Part shown: positions 24,105 to 33,351 of the stretch, one piece after another | Layout of the letters: each line of letters starts with the position of its first letter | How positions within the stretch are numbered: the first letter of the stretch is position 1 | From: Halomontanus rarus | GTDB taxonomy: Archaea > Halobacteriota > Halobacteria > Halobacteriales > Natrialbaceae | Length of the DNA stretch: 64,000 nt | Direction of reading: 5' to 3' | Assembly: GCF_017357405.1 (NCBI RefSeq) | Contig: NZ_CP071597.1 | Coordinates: forward strand, 3,286,001 to 3,350,000 | Made by a program: the position numbers and the translations under genes | The notes under the pieces: generated by a model | Told to the model about the DNA's origin: nothing | The model's input: the letters and a program-made list of their open reading frames with translations, nothing else | Databases searched by the model: none

Positions 24105-24815
24105 TCAGACCGGTTTACCCACTGCGTGATCTCGCTCCGTCTTCTCCCGGCCGTACCGTCGAACCAGTCGCCGCATAACCCGCGCCTGGGCCTTCTGGAG
24201 GAGCGTCGCGGCCGTACTCGAGGCACACCCCAACTCGTCTGCGACGTCGCTCACGCCCGCTTCCCGGGGGACTTCGAAGTAGCCCACGTCGACCGCGACC
24301 TCGACGGCCTCGAGCTGGCGGTCGGTGAGGTCGCCGCTGACCGGCGTGTGTCGGCGGTCGTACTCGCCGATGGCGTCGACGGTGACGTCGATCTCCTCGG
24401 GGAGGCTCTCGAGCATCGCTCGAAGGTCCTCGCCGGTGCCGACGACGGTCATGTAGAAGGCGGCCTCGCGATCGTAGATCACCGGCGGGATCACGACGAG
24501 GTTCAGCGCGGCGAACGCTTCCCGCCAACGGACGTCTTCCTCCCGGGTTTCCTGACAGACGTAGACGTAGAAGGAGTCGTCGTCGATCGGCGTCAGGTCG
24601 TACCAGCGGATCGACTCGACGGATTCGATCGCCGCCTCGTAGGGCTCGCGGTCGGCTTCGGCGTAGAACAGTTCGTACTCGACGTCGTCTTCGCGAGCGG
24701 CGATGTTCCACGATCGGAGTTCCTCGTACCGGACCGCCTCGCTCTCTCTGATGAACTGCTGCATCGGGTGGAGCATCCAGTCGGGTTGGAAGAGGCGCAC
24801 GTTGAGGTACTTCAT
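24105..24815 (-). CDS. Bat-type HTH transcriptional regulator
   Basis: 236-aa haloarchaeal regulator with an N-terminal sensor-like alpha/beta region (1-160) and a C-terminal bacterioopsin-activator-type HTH (about 168-222: LTDRQLEAVEVAVDVGYFEVPREAGVSDVADELG). The LTxRQxE...GYFExPRxxxxxxIAxxLG pattern is diagnostic. Target genes are unknown. A TATA element (24849-24857) 34-42 bases upstream supports ATG 24815. Divergent from the membrane methyltransferase gene. Confidence 0.88.
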   Translation of the reverse strand: MKYLNVRLFQPDWMLHPMQQFIRESEAVRYEELRSWNIAAREDDVEYELFYAEADREPYEAAIESVESIRWYDLTPIDDDSFYVYVCQETREEDVRWREAFAALNLVVIPPVIYDREAAFYMTVVGTGEDLRAMLESLPEEIDVTVDAIGEYDRRHTPVSGDLTDRQLEAVEVAVDVGYFEVPREAGVSDVADELGCASSTAATLLQKAQARVMRRLVRRYGREKTERDHAVGKPV

Positions 24816-24848
24816 CGCGTGTTACTCGAGCGTTCGGTTCCGTGTCAC

Positions 24849-24857
24849 TTATAAATT
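24849..24857 (-). promoter_or_regulatory. TATA box of the Bat-type regulator
   Basis: AATTTATAA on the minus strand within an AT-rich island (ACTTATAAATTAACTA), about 34-42 bases ahead of ATG 24815; a short leader of about ten bases is expected. Confidence 0.5.
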
Positions 24858-24959
24858 AACTAGGAGGGCCGCGAGAACGCTCAGGGCGATCGCACGACGA
24901 CGATCGGGTATGCGTCTGCACCGCCCGACGGTGATCGATCGATCCAGAGAGGTGCGTCT

Positions 24960-25577
24960 GTGATCGCACTCGAGTCGCTGACGCCGACGACAGTCGCGTT
25001 CGCCGCCGGACTCGCTCTCGTGGTCGCCAATCTCGCCGGCATCGTCGCCAGCGCGCTCGGTGTCGCCGACTACTGGCCGCCCGGCGAGCGAGACTGGGAG
25101 TTCTACGCGCACTGGGGGATCTCGCACCTGCTCAACGTCGTTCTGGCCGCGCTCGCGTACCTGGACTGGAACAGCCTCGGGCTCCCTCGAGTGCCGACGC
25201 TCGTCGCGGGGGCGGTCCTGTTCGTCGGCGGCTTCGCCGTCGCGCTCGCGGCCGGCTACGATCTGGGCGTCGAGGAGACCAAAGGACTCTCCGGCGAGTT
25301 GCGAACCGGCGGCTGGTATCGGTACTCCCGGAACCCGCAGTACGTCGGGTACATCGTCGCGACGGTTGGGTTCGCGCTGTTAGCGAACTCGACGCTGGTG
25401 GCTGTCGTCTGCGCGCTCTTTCTCGGCTGGTGGCTCGCGCTTCCGTTCGCCGAAGAGCCGTGGCTCCGCGAGGAGTACGGCGAGGCGTACGAACGCTACG
25501 CCGAGCGCGTCCCGCGGTTCGTGGGTGCGCGGACGGTTCGAGCGCTCACCGGGAGCGGGGACTCGAGGACGACGTGA
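24960..25577 (+). CDS. Isoprenylcysteine carboxyl methyltransferase-like membrane protein
   Basis: 205 aa with five hydrophobic segments (about 10-33, 52-68, 78-98, 122-140 and 142-160) and the family's C-terminal signature: GWYRYSRNPQYVGYI, then FAEEPWLREEYGEAYERYAERVPRF. These ICMT/PEMT-like enzymes use SAM at the membrane face; in archaea the substrate is usually unknown (lipid or prenyl-thiol candidates). A GTG start at 24960 is used; no ATG lies nearby in frame. Confidence 0.8.
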   Translation: MIALESLTPTTVAFAAGLALVVANLAGIVASALGVADYWPPGERDWEFYAHWGISHLLNVVLAALAYLDWNSLGLPRVPTLVAGAVLFVGGFAVALAAGYDLGVEETKGLSGELRTGGWYRYSRNPQYVGYIVATVGFALLANSTLVAVVCALFLGWWLALPFAEEPWLREEYGEAYERYAERVPRFVGARTVRALTGSGDSRTT

Positions 25578-25659
25578 GAGGCCCGTTCGACCCGTCGAAG
25601 GATAAATTCGACGAAAAAACATCGAAAATACTTGCTCTCCCTCGCCGTGACGGTCGCGT

Positions 25660-26037
25660 ATGCCCGCGATCAGCTTCCTCTTCGTACTGTTTCTGCTCGT
25701 ACAAGTGCTTCTCGCGTACACTGGATTTCGACTCGCCCGCCGACGCGACGACGCAGCGGTTGCGCTCGGGGTCCTGGTCTTCGCTGGCGGCGTGATCGGT
25801 CTGTTCGTCCTGGCTAGTATTCTCGAGGTTCTCGTCGTCCAACTACTGTGTCTGGGGCTCTACGCGTTCATTTCGAAACCTCGAACGACCGCCGGCGACC
25901 GTATCGACAGTGAACGGACGCTGACGGCCGGGCGCTTCTGGTCGATGCGGTCACGGGCTCACGTCGCCGGACTCACTCCGCCAGGAAGTCCGGTTCGATC
26001 CGCTGCTCGTCGCGTTCGCCCTCGAGGTGCTCTCTGA
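25660..26037 (+). CDS. Small two-helix membrane protein (uncertain)
   Basis: 125-aa frame with two strongly hydrophobic segments (about 3-23 and 33-65), then an Arg/Thr-rich tail. The tail overlaps the 3' end of the convergent thrS gene by 65 bases and looks unconserved, so the real protein may be functional only through about residue 75. No family recognised. Support is the hydrophobic pattern and an ATG ([13 protein letters not shown]) at 25660. Confidence 0.4.
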   Translation: MPAISFLFVLFLLVQVLLAYTGFRLARRRDDAAVALGVLVFAGGVIGLFVLASILEVLVVQLLCLGLYAFISKPRTTAGDRIDSERTLTAGRFWSMRSRAHVAGLTPPGSPVRSAARRVRPRGAL

Positions 26038-27922
26038 ACGTCTCGATCTCGACGTCGTACTCCTGCTCCTCGAAGCGGTCGCGGACGGAGATATTTCCGT
26101 CCTCTTCTTCGTTGTCGCCGACGATGATCTGGTAGGGGACGCGGTCGTCGTGGGCCGCCCGGATCTTGCGCTCTAAGGTGCTGTCCCGGCCGTCGACCTC
26201 CACGCGGAAGTCGTCGAACTCGTTGGCCACCCGGTGGGCGTAGCCGAGGTTGTCGTCCGAGATCGGCAGGACGCGGACCTGTTCGGGTGCCAGCCAGAGC
26301 GGGAACTTGCCCTCGAAGTGCTCGATGAGCATCATGAAGAAGCGCTCGTAGGAGCCGTACAGCGCCCGGTGGATCATCACGGGGCGGTGCTCTTCGTTGT
26401 CCTCGCCGACGTAGGAGAGGTCGAAGCGCTCGGGCATGTTGAAGTCCAGTTGGACCGTCGGACCGTCCCAGCCGCGGCCGATGGCGTCCTCGAACGCGAA
26501 GTCGATCTTCGGGCCGTAGAAGGCGCCGTCGCCCTCCTCTAAGTCGTAATCGAGGTTACGAGACTCGAGGACGGATTTCAGCTGCGATTCGGCGCGCTCC
26601 CAGATCTCGTCCGAACCGACAGACTTCTCGGGCCGGGTCGCGAGGGCCATCTCGTACTCCAGGTCGAACGTCTCGAGGACGTCGACGATCAGGTCCATGA
26701 TTCCCTCGACCTCGCGTTCGATCTGGTCGGGGCGGACGAAGAGATGGCCGTCGTCGATCGTGAACGCCCAGACTCGCGAGAGCCCCGAGAGTTCGCCGCG
26801 CTGTTCTTTGCGATACACTTTGCCGTTCTCGGCGTAGCGGATCGGCAGGTCGCGGTAGGACCACGAGTGGTCCTGAAAGATGGCCGCGTGACCGGGACAG
26901 TTCATCGGCTTCAGGCCGAACTCGTCGTCGCCGACGTCGAAGATGAACATGTCGTCCTTGTAGTTCTCGTAGTGTCCCGACCGGTGCCAGAGGTCCGTCT
27001 TGAAGACGTGGGGCGTCTCGACGTAGTCGTAGCCCGATTCCTCGTTCAAGTCCTCGACGAAGCGCTCGAGTTGCCGGAGGATCGTCTTCCCCGGCGGGTG
27101 ATACAGCGGGAGGCCGGGACCGGTGACGTCCTGGATCGAGAAGAGGTCCATCTCGTTGCCGATCTTCCGGTGGTCGCGCTCTTCGGCCTGCTCGAGGCGC
27201 TCTAAGAACTCCTCGAGGTCGGACTCGTCCTCGAAGGCCGTGCCGTAAATGCGGGTCTGCATCGTGTTCTCCTCGTCGCCGCGCCAGTAGGCGCCGGCGA
27301 TCTCGAGCAGTTTCACGACGCCGATCTCCCCGGTCGACTCGACGTGGGGGCCGGCACAGAGGTCCTCCCACTCGCCCTGACTGTAGAAGGTGACCTGTTG
27401 ACCCTCTTCGGCGAGTTCCTCGAGGAGTTCGAGCTTGTAGGGTTCGTCGGCGAGGCGTTCGCGGGCCTCCTCGACGGAGACCTCCTCGCGTTCGATCTCG
27501 TAATCCGCCTCGATGATCTCCTCGATTTCGTCCTCGAGGGCCGCGAAGTCGTCCTCGTCGATCTCGAGGTTGTCGAAGTCGTAGTAGAAACCGTCGTCCG
27601 TCGGCGGACCGATGGCGAGGTCGACGTCGTCGAAGTGGCGCTCGACGGCCTGGGCGAGACAGTGAGCCGCGGAGTGGCGCATCACGCGCAGCGACTCGTC
27701 GGAGCCTTCGGTGACGATCTCGAGGGCCGCGCCGTCGTAGACGGGCTGTTCCTTGGCGACGAGGTCGCCGTCGAGTTTGCCGGCGACCGTGTCGCGACCG
27801 AGTCCGGGGCCGATCTCGTAGGCGCAGTCTTCGACCGTCGCGTCGGCGGCGACGTCGAGTTCGGATCCGTCGGGTAGTACGACCGTTATCTGCTCTTGGG
27901 ACTGTGAATCTGATTCTGACAT
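25973..27922 (-). CDS. thrS: Threonyl-tRNA synthetase with bacterial-type editing domain
   Basis: 649-aa class II synthetase. Layout: TGS domain (1-75), second additional editing domain with HSAAH and [12 protein letters not shown] (about 80-240), catalytic core with motif 2 FRKEQ-like [13 protein letters not shown], zinc-binding Cys in [13 protein letters not shown] and motif 3 near [10 protein letters not shown], then the anticodon-binding domain. The HxxxH plus Cys/His editing site means it removes mischarged Ser itself, as in bacteria and eukaryotes and unlike the many archaeal enzymes that use the D-aminoacyl-deacylase-like domain. ATG 27922 ([14 protein letters not shown]) gives a full TGS domain. 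It has a roughly 240-base leader. Confidence 0.95.
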   Translation of the reverse strand: MSESDSQSQEQITVVLPDGSELDVAADATVEDCAYEIGPGLGRDTVAGKLDGDLVAKEQPVYDGAALEIVTEGSDESLRVMRHSAAHCLAQAVERHFDDVDLAIGPPTDDGFYYDFDNLEIDEDDFAALEDEIEEIIEADYEIEREEVSVEEARERLADEPYKLELLEELAEEGQQVTFYSQGEWEDLCAGPHVESTGEIGVVKLLEIAGAYWRGDEENTMQTRIYGTAFEDESDLEEFLERLEQAEERDHRKIGNEMDLFSIQDVTGPGLPLYHPPGKTILRQLERFVEDLNEESGYDYVETPHVFKTDLWHRSGHYENYKDDMFIFDVGDDEFGLKPMNCPGHAAIFQDHSWSYRDLPIRYAENGKVYRKEQRGELSGLSRVWAFTIDDGHLFVRPDQIEREVEGIMDLIVDVLETFDLEYEMALATRPEKSVGSDEIWERAESQLKSVLESRNLDYDLEEGDGAFYGPKIDFAFEDAIGRGWDGPTVQLDFNMPERFDLSYVGEDNEEHRPVMIHRALYGSYERFFMMLIEHFEGKFPLWLAPEQVRVLPISDDNLGYAHRVANEFDDFRVEVDGRDSTLERKIRAAHDDRVPYQIIVGDNEEEDGNISVRDRFEEQEYDVEIETFREHLEGERDEQRIEPDFLAE

Positions 27923-28099
27923 GAGTGTGGGTGGTATCGGTGTGGCTGTGGTCGCTGTAACTGTGACCCAGAGTGTCGGTCTCCGTCCACGCTCGAGAAC
28001 GCCGGATGCGCGTCCGAGGACGCTGACGATGGCGATGACGATAACGGAGACGTGACCATAGGTAGCAGGCGCTGGTTGTCTGAGAACAACACAGCAAAC

Positions 28100-28154
28100 G
28101 GTAGGTGAGTATTAGAAGCGGGCGAGGGCCCGGCGTGTAAAGTAGACACCTACC
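28100..28154 (-). promoter_or_regulatory. Nested stem-loop at the 5' end of the thrS leader
   Basis: GGTAGGTG (28100-28107) is perfectly complementary to CACCTACC (28147-28154), and inside it CGGGC (28119-28123) pairs with GCCCG (28128-28132). With the TATA box at 28182-28190, transcription should begin near 28158, so the stem would occupy the extreme 5' end of the thrS mRNA. Confidence 0.45.
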
Positions 28155-28181
28155 ATCGTGCTACCGGATAATCTCGAGTGA

Positions 28182-28190
28182 GATAAAAAC
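28182..28190 (-). promoter_or_regulatory. Probable TATA box of thrS
   Basis: GTTTTTATC on the minus strand. It is the best TATA match in the 303-base region upstream of thrS and implies a leader of about 235 bases. Confidence 0.45.
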
Positions 28191-28225
28191 GTTGTGATGC
28201 CGTACCGCGTTCGGACGAGGATCGA

Positions 28226-30376
28226 TCAGAACTGATCGATCGTCGTCGCGATCGTCTCGTCGGACCCGATCTCGTTTTCGATCTCCGTCGGGTCCGGTGC
28301 CGGGAACGTGACGACCGGATCCGGCTCGGTCACCCGGTCGACCAGCGTCTCGAGTTCGTCGAACAGCGCCTCGTGATCGCCGCTTCCGGTGACCCGACAC
28401 CACGCACGCGTCCGGGTGAGGCCGACGAAAACCTCGTTGCGCGGCCGGACGCGGTTGTCGTACCAGTAGGGATCGGGGTCCTCGAGGGACTCGACGTTCA
28501 ACAGGTAGACCGACGCGGCCTCGTTGCCCTTCGCGCGGTTGATCCCGGAGATCGTCACCTCGTCGGGTTTTCGGAAGACGCTCGAGTTGCCCTGCCAGAC
28601 GAAATTCGCCTCGACGGACCGCTCGGCGAGCCGATCGGCCAGTTTAGTTCCCGTCGAACGGACGTCGGGTACCGGTCCGAGCGGGATCGCGAGCACGTTT
28701 GCCGGCTCGATACCGTGTTCGAAGACGTCGGTGGCGATCGCATCGGCGACCGCGTCGATCTCGTCCGCTTTCTTCGCGAAGTCGTCGACGGTCACGAACG
28801 GTTTCGCCTCCGGCAGCTCCGATAACGGGTGCGGCGAGTGTTCTGCCGGACGGCGAATCGAGATCGGCTCACCGTAGCGACGGAAGTCGCCCTCGAGGAC
28901 CTCGTAGCCGATGTCCTCCCAGCCGTCCTGTGTCGTGATCGCCTGGACGGCGCCGCGGGCGCTGGTCACGCCCATGCCGAACAGGTGCGCGAGCATCAGC
29001 ACCGACCGCGGCGTCCGGTAGGACTTGCGCATGATCTGGCTCTTCTGGATGCCGCCGGAGTAGGACCCGCTGAGGTCGACGGCCGGCTCACCGTCGCCGT
29101 CGGTGCCGAAGACTTTCTTCGGACTCGGCGCGGAGAGGCTGGTGAGGTTCTGGGCCTCGTCGTACGCCCAGATGAGTCGTTTGGGCGGCTTCAGCGCCCG
29201 GTGACACATCTGGTAGAAGGCGGGCTCCATGTCCTGTGCTTCGTCGATCAGGATCGCGTCGTACTCCTCCTGGATCGGCGCGTTCTCGACCAGATCGCGA
29301 CAACAGGCCTCGAGCAGTTCGCCGGGGCCGCTGGCGCCGAACTCGTCCTGTGCGGTGCCGACGGTGTGGGGCGTGACGCCGGCACTCTGAGCGATCTTGT
29401 AGTACATCCCGTGTTCGTCCCTCCCGCCCCAGCCGTGGAGGACGTCGAGACGCTCCCAGTCGGGTTCGCCGCCGCCGAAGTCGGCGTAGAACCGACTCAC
29501 TGAGCCGCGGATCGTCTGATAGAGACTGCGCGTGTTGAACGTCACCGCGATCTTCCAGTCGGGGTGTTTGGCGTGCATCGCCGCCGCCTTCCGAGCGAGG
29601 AGGGCAGTCTTCCCCGACCCGGCGATCCCGCGGATCTGCTGTGGGCCGTCTGGAATCTGGATTCCGATCGCCTCCTGGCGCTCGTCCATGCGTTTCAACC
29701 CCTTCTCGACGGTCTCGTACAGTCCCGCCTTCGTGTCTTCGGCGGCGAGTACGGGACCCCGGTCGCCACTGATCGCCTGTCCGCCTCCGAGGACGGCCCG
29801 CGCGTCGGCGTACTGCTCGGTCGTGAGGACGCCATCGACGCCGGGAAGCGACTCGAGTGCGTCACGAAATGCCGCGCTCGTGAGTTCGTCACGGCAGACG
29901 ACACGCGGCGCGGACGGCCCCCGGTCGAAGCCGCGGTCCTCCCACTCGCTGCGGGTGATATTTGGCAGTGCGACCAGCGACGACATCACGATGTGGCAGT
30001 TGCCTCGCTCGTCGACCAGCGACTGCTCGCGCATCATCGGCGACCGAATCCGAAAGCCGTGGTCTCGAGCCTGCGAGTACGGCGCAGCGTGGTCCTGTCC
30101 GATCCCGGTCAGCGACCACTTCGCACCCTCGATCGATTCGATGTGGTCGATCCGATATCCCTTGCACTCGACGACGACGAGTCCGTAGCGGCGGTGTAAC
30201 AGGACGAAGTCCGCTTCGCGGTCGAGTTCGTCGTTTTGCTGGTCGACGATCGGATACCGATAGTAGCAGACGCCGATATCGTTGGCAGTAAAACACCGCT
30301 TTAGCCGATCCCAGACGGCGAGTTCCGCGTCCGCGCCGGCGACGGTGTCGTCGTGTTCGGCGGCGATGAACTTCAC
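28226..30376 (-). CDS. NERD-domain nuclease fused to an SF1 (UvrD-like) helicase
   Basis: 716 aa. Residues 12-115 form a NERD domain with nuclease-type residues Asp56 (EADFVLL), Glu70 and Lys72 (VVVECKG). The helicase has Walker A GIAGSGKT (250-257), motif II DEAQD (378-382), a motif III-like LIWAYDEAQNL, YRTPRSVL as motif IV and a motif VI region VGLTRTRAWCRVTG near the C-terminus. Both halves keep their catalytic residues, so this is probably an active DNA-processing enzyme. NERD-helicases occur patchily in microbes and several defence systems use similar parts; a defence role is inference. It lies between thrS and pyrE with no accessory partner. Confidence 0.85.
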   Translation of the reverse strand: MKFIAAEHDDTVAGADAELAVWDRLKRCFTANDIGVCYYRYPIVDQQNDELDREADFVLLHRRYGLVVVECKGYRIDHIESIEGAKWSLTGIGQDHAAPYSQARDHGFRIRSPMMREQSLVDERGNCHIVMSSLVALPNITRSEWEDRGFDRGPSAPRVVCRDELTSAAFRDALESLPGVDGVLTTEQYADARAVLGGGQAISGDRGPVLAAEDTKAGLYETVEKGLKRMDERQEAIGIQIPDGPQQIRGIAGSGKTALLARKAAAMHAKHPDWKIAVTFNTRSLYQTIRGSVSRFYADFGGGEPDWERLDVLHGWGGRDEHGMYYKIAQSAGVTPHTVGTAQDEFGASGPGELLEACCRDLVENAPIQEEYDAILIDEAQDMEPAFYQMCHRALKPPKRLIWAYDEAQNLTSLSAPSPKKVFGTDGDGEPAVDLSGSYSGGIQKSQIMRKSYRTPRSVLMLAHLFGMGVTSARGAVQAITTQDGWEDIGYEVLEGDFRRYGEPISIRRPAEHSPHPLSELPEAKPFVTVDDFAKKADEIDAVADAIATDVFEHGIEPANVLAIPLGPVPDVRSTGTKLADRLAERSVEANFVWQGNSSVFRKPDEVTISGINRAKGNEAASVYLLNVESLEDPDPYWYDNRVRPRNEVFVGLTRTRAWCRVTGSGDHEALFDELETLVDRVTEPDPVVTFPAPDPTEIENEIGSDETIATTIDQF

Positions 30377-30423
30377 GAGCGGTGTCAGGAATTAGAGCGA
30401 CTTAAACGAATCGACAGTTGGGG

Positions 30424-30954
30424 TTATCGATCGGCCAGCAACTCGGAGGCCGTCACGAGCGCCTCCACTTCGACACCCGCCTCCTCGACGTTCTCGCGGC
30501 CACCTTCCTCGCGGTCGACGACGACGAGCGCCCGGTTCACCGTCGCACCCGCCTCGCGGAGCGCCTCGACCGCGTCGATCAGGCTCGTCCCCGTCGTCAC
30601 GATGTCTTCCAAGACGACGACCTCCTCGCCCTCCTCGAGGTCGCCCTCGATCAGGTTCCCGGTGCCGTACTCCTTGCGCTGCTTGCGCGCGATGACGTAG
30701 GGGACGCCGGCCGCGACGCTGGTTGCAGCGGCGAGCGGGACGCCGCCGAGGGCGACGCCGCCGAGTGTGGTTTCCGCATCACCCTCGAGTCGCTCGGCGA
30801 ACGCTTCGGCGATCAACTCGAGACAGCGGGGGTCGGTCTCGAAGAGGTACTTGTCGACGTAGTACTCGCTCGTGCCGCCGTGGGAGAGTTCGAACTCGCC
30901 GAACTGTACCGCGTCGGCCTCGCGTAGGGCGTCGATGAGTTCCTGGTTCGTCAT
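30424..30954 (-). CDS. pyrE: Orotate phosphoribosyltransferase
   Basis: 176-aa enzyme converting orotate and PRPP to OMP in pyrimidine synthesis. The PRPP-binding loop is [13 protein letters not shown] and the flexible catalytic loop is [11 protein letters not shown]. Start ATG 30954 ([16 protein letters not shown]) matches haloarchaeal PyrE; the longer frame upstream is unconserved. Length is normal. It precedes the NERD-helicase on the same strand, with 47 bases between them. Confidence 0.95.
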   Translation of the reverse strand: MTNQELIDALREADAVQFGEFELSHGGTSEYYVDKYLFETDPRCLELIAEAFAERLEGDAETTLGGVALGGVPLAAATSVAAGVPYVIARKQRKEYGTGNLIEGDLEEGEEVVVLEDIVTTGTSLIDAVEALREAGATVNRALVVVDREEGGRENVEEAGVEVEALVTASELLADR

Positions 30955-31176
30955 TGTGCGCCACGTCCCGCCGAAGCGAGATAAGCGGTGTGGAACTGGG
31001 CCGTGCGGTCGGTGCCGTCGTTCGACGGGAACGCTCGAGTGGTTCTCCCTCTCTTCGACTCGATCTGCTTCGATCGGTATCGAACCCGCTGGACCGTCCA
31101 CTCGCGTTCGAACGGGTGCTGAGGCCAATCGTGAGTCCAGATACCGTTCGCGTAACGAGATCCGATCGAACCGCGC

Positions 31177-31608
31177 TCAGCGCTCGGCCGGAAACCGCGT
31201 TTGCACCGGTTCCGTCCCTCGCTCTCGTGCCTCGAGGTCGAGTAACCGACGTTTCGTCGCCACACCATCGGCCGCCGAGTACCCTCGCAGACCGCCGTCG
31301 CTCCCCACGACGCGGTGACAGGGGACGATCAGCGGCACGGGATTTCGCGCACACGCCCCTCCGACGGCGACGGGGATCGTCTCGAGGTCTGTGGCGAGGT
31401 CCCCGTACGAGCGCGTTTCTCCGTAGGGAATCTCGAGCATCGCGGTCATCACGTCACCGGTCACCCCCTCGGGAATGTCGATGTGCAGGTCGAACGACCG
31501 ACGCTCACCGCGTTCGTATTCGCGTATCTGTGCTCTGATTTCGGCGGGTGATTCGGCGATCAGTGTCTCGTCGATCTCGATCGTGGTGTCCAGAATGGCG
31601 ACGTTCAT
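31177..31608 (-). CDS. ogt: Methylated-DNA-protein-cysteine methyltransferase (Ogt/MGMT)
   Basis: 143-aa suicide enzyme that takes alkyl groups from O6-alkylguanine. The acceptor motif is VPLIVPCHRVVGSDGGLRGY with the active Cys97 in PCHRV; the helix-turn-helix segment is IPYGETRSYGDLAT and an Arg finger context precedes NPVPLIVP. The usual Asn-rich VGGACARNP hinge is intact. ATG 31608 (MNVAILDTTIEI) is chosen from family length. It is single-domain without the Ada regulatory half. Confidence 0.93.
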   Translation of the reverse strand: MNVAILDTTIEIDETLIAESPAEIRAQIREYERGERRSFDLHIDIPEGVTGDVMTAMLEIPYGETRSYGDLATDLETIPVAVGGACARNPVPLIVPCHRVVGSDGGLRGYSAADGVATKRRLLDLEARERGTEPVQTRFPAER

Positions 31609-31775
31609 GGGTGTGGCTCCGTCCCTCGGTGCTCTCTTCTCTTCCCGTCGGCGCATAACCCTCACCCACGGACTGAAACTGGTCGTCGACGGATCGAGCG
31701 GCTGAACTCGAGTCGTCGAGGTTCGGATGCCGGCGGTGTCGTGTTCTCTCCGTTCTCTTCGTTCGTTTTCCCCAC

Positions 31776-32321
31776 CTACCAGGGCTCGTCCTTGAACCCC
31801 AGTCGGTAGGCGATCACGTTCGTCCCGACGTGCAGAACCGGCGTGATGATCACGATGACGGCGATCACGGCCAGTGTGAAGGTCTCGAGGAACCACTCGG
31901 GCGCGACGAGGAAGGCGAGCAGCAGGGAGACGACGACGAAATCCAGTTGGTCGACGCCGGGGAATGCGGCACCGCGTTCGCGACCCGTACGGCGTTTGAG
32001 AAACGAGGCGGTGATGTCCCCGAGCATGGCCCCGAAGGGAAGCGCGACGACGACGCTGTACGGGAACGTCGGGAGGTCGACGCCGAGTGCGCTGCCGACG
32101 TCGCCCGCAATCGCGTTGAGCGCGAGTGCCAGGGCCGCACCGATCGCGGTGCCGACGGCGGTTCCCCGCCAGGTCTTCCCGTCGCCGAGGATCCGCTTTC
32201 CGTTCCACGTCCGACCGCCGTCGATGGGTCTGCCGCCGCCGGCGAGCACTGCCGCGTTGTTCGGCACGTATGCGGGCAACATTACCCAGAACGCGAACAC
32301 GACTGTCTCGAGTATTGCCAT
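31776..32321 (-). CDS. carS: CDP-archaeol synthase
   Basis: 181-aa integral membrane enzyme that activates digeranylgeranylglyceryl phosphate with CTP in archaeal phospholipid synthesis. It has five hydrophobic segments and the conserved polar loops [24 protein letters not shown] and [10 protein letters not shown], plus [17 protein letters not shown], which are the CarS (former DUF46) hallmarks. ATG 32321 ([12 protein letters not shown]) starts the first helix. Divergent from proline dehydrogenase. Confidence 0.93.
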   Translation of the reverse strand: MAILETVVFAFWVMLPAYVPNNAAVLAGGGRPIDGGRTWNGKRILGDGKTWRGTAVGTAIGAALALALNAIAGDVGSALGVDLPTFPYSVVVALPFGAMLGDITASFLKRRTGRERGAAFPGVDQLDFVVVSLLLAFLVAPEWFLETFTLAVIAVIVIITPVLHVGTNVIAYRLGFKDEPW

Positions 32322-32475
32322 GTCGTGGCGAACGACCCCACCGCTCTTAACGAGGGTGGTTCGATTTCGAAGACGAGGAACGCTCTCCTGTCGATCTATC
32401 GTCAATCTTTCACTCGACGTGCGTGTCACATCCAAATCACGAACTGCCTTGTCTCTGGCACCCGAAGTGTTCGGT

Positions 32476-33312
32476 ATGCTGCCACCCATCGCGAATCGGT
32501 TCGTCGCTGGGGAGACGTCGGCGGAGACCATCGCGCACGTTCGCCGGCTCAACGACCGCGACGTCAAGGCGCTGGTCAACCTGCTGGGCGAACACTACGA
32601 CGACCGCGAGACCGTCGCCGGAGACGTCGCAGCCTACCACACGCTGATCGACGACATCGCCGACGACGGTCTCGAGGCGGCCGTGTCGGTCAAACCCTCC
32701 CAGCTCGGCCTCGACCTCGGCGAGAACGTCTTCCGGGAGCACCTCGCGGAGCTCGTCGATCACGCCGCCGACCGCGGAGTCTTCGTCTGGATCGACATGG
32801 AAGATCACACGACGACCGACGTGACGCTCGATGCCTACGAGGAACTCGCACGCGAGCACGACGGTGGTGTCGGCGTCTGCGTCCAGGCGAACCTGAAACG
32901 CACCCGCGCGGACGTCGAACGGCTCGCGGGCGTCCCGGGAAAGGTCCGGTTCGTCAAAGGTGCCTACGACGAACCCGCTTCGATCGCCTACACGGACAAA
33001 GCCGACGTCAACCGAGCGTACAGGGAGCTCCTCGAGTACGCCTTCGAGCACTTCGAGGACGGAATCGCGGTCGGCAGTCACGACCCGGCGATGATCGACT
33101 ATGCGATCGATCGTCACGACGAACACGGGACGCCCTTCGAGATACAGATGTTGATGGGCGTGCGCGAGGATGCCCAGTACGACCTCGCCGAGGAGTACGA
33201 GGTCTGGCAGTACGTTCCCTACGGTGATCGCTGGAAGTCGTACTTCTACCGGCGAATCATGGAGCGCAAGGAGAACCTGTGGTTCGCCGTGCGAGCCATT
33301 CTCGGGCGCTAA
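32476..33312 (+). CDS. Proline dehydrogenase
   Basis: 278-aa monofunctional FAD enzyme that oxidises proline to pyrroline-5-carboxylate. TIM-barrel landmarks are [71 protein letters not shown] and the C-terminal [19 protein letters not shown] helix that carries the proline-carboxylate Arg pair. ATG 32476 is chosen because the upstream open frame is antisense to carS. No P5C dehydrogenase is adjacent. Length is typical for short haloarchaeal and Gram-positive versions. Confidence 0.93.
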   Translation: MLPPIANRFVAGETSAETIAHVRRLNDRDVKALVNLLGEHYDDRETVAGDVAAYHTLIDDIADDGLEAAVSVKPSQLGLDLGENVFREHLAELVDHAADRGVFVWIDMEDHTTTDVTLDAYEELAREHDGGVGVCVQANLKRTRADVERLAGVPGKVRFVKGAYDEPASIAYTDKADVNRAYRELLEYAFEHFEDGIAVGSHDPAMIDYAIDRHDEHGTPFEIQMLMGVREDAQYDLAEEYEVWQYVPYGDRWKSYFYRRIMERKENLWFAVRAILGR

Positions 33313-33351
33313 AGGGAAGGGCTCATAATCCCGTGGTGTGAGTCTGAGCAC

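Larger units (their letters stand above)
27923..28225 (-). other. Upstream region and long leader of thrS
   Basis: 303 bases. Nearest thrS is a low-complexity CAC/ACA-rich tract (27925-27975 on the plus strand as GTG/TGT). Farther up are the nested stem-loop and the TATA box listed separately. A short frame starting ATG 28059 (57 codons, Ser-rich, ending inside thrS at 27886) could be an upstream ORF but has no other support. Confidence 0.5.

Noticed and set aside
27886..28059. Ser/His-rich upstream ORF in the thrS leader, and a Thr-rich alternate frame (TETDT...HTDTTHTH) that would suit an attenuation peptide.
   Set aside because: The Thr-rich frame starts only at a TTG far upstream and runs on through thrS; the pattern comes from a CAC/ACA low-complexity tract. 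Kept only as part of the leader description.
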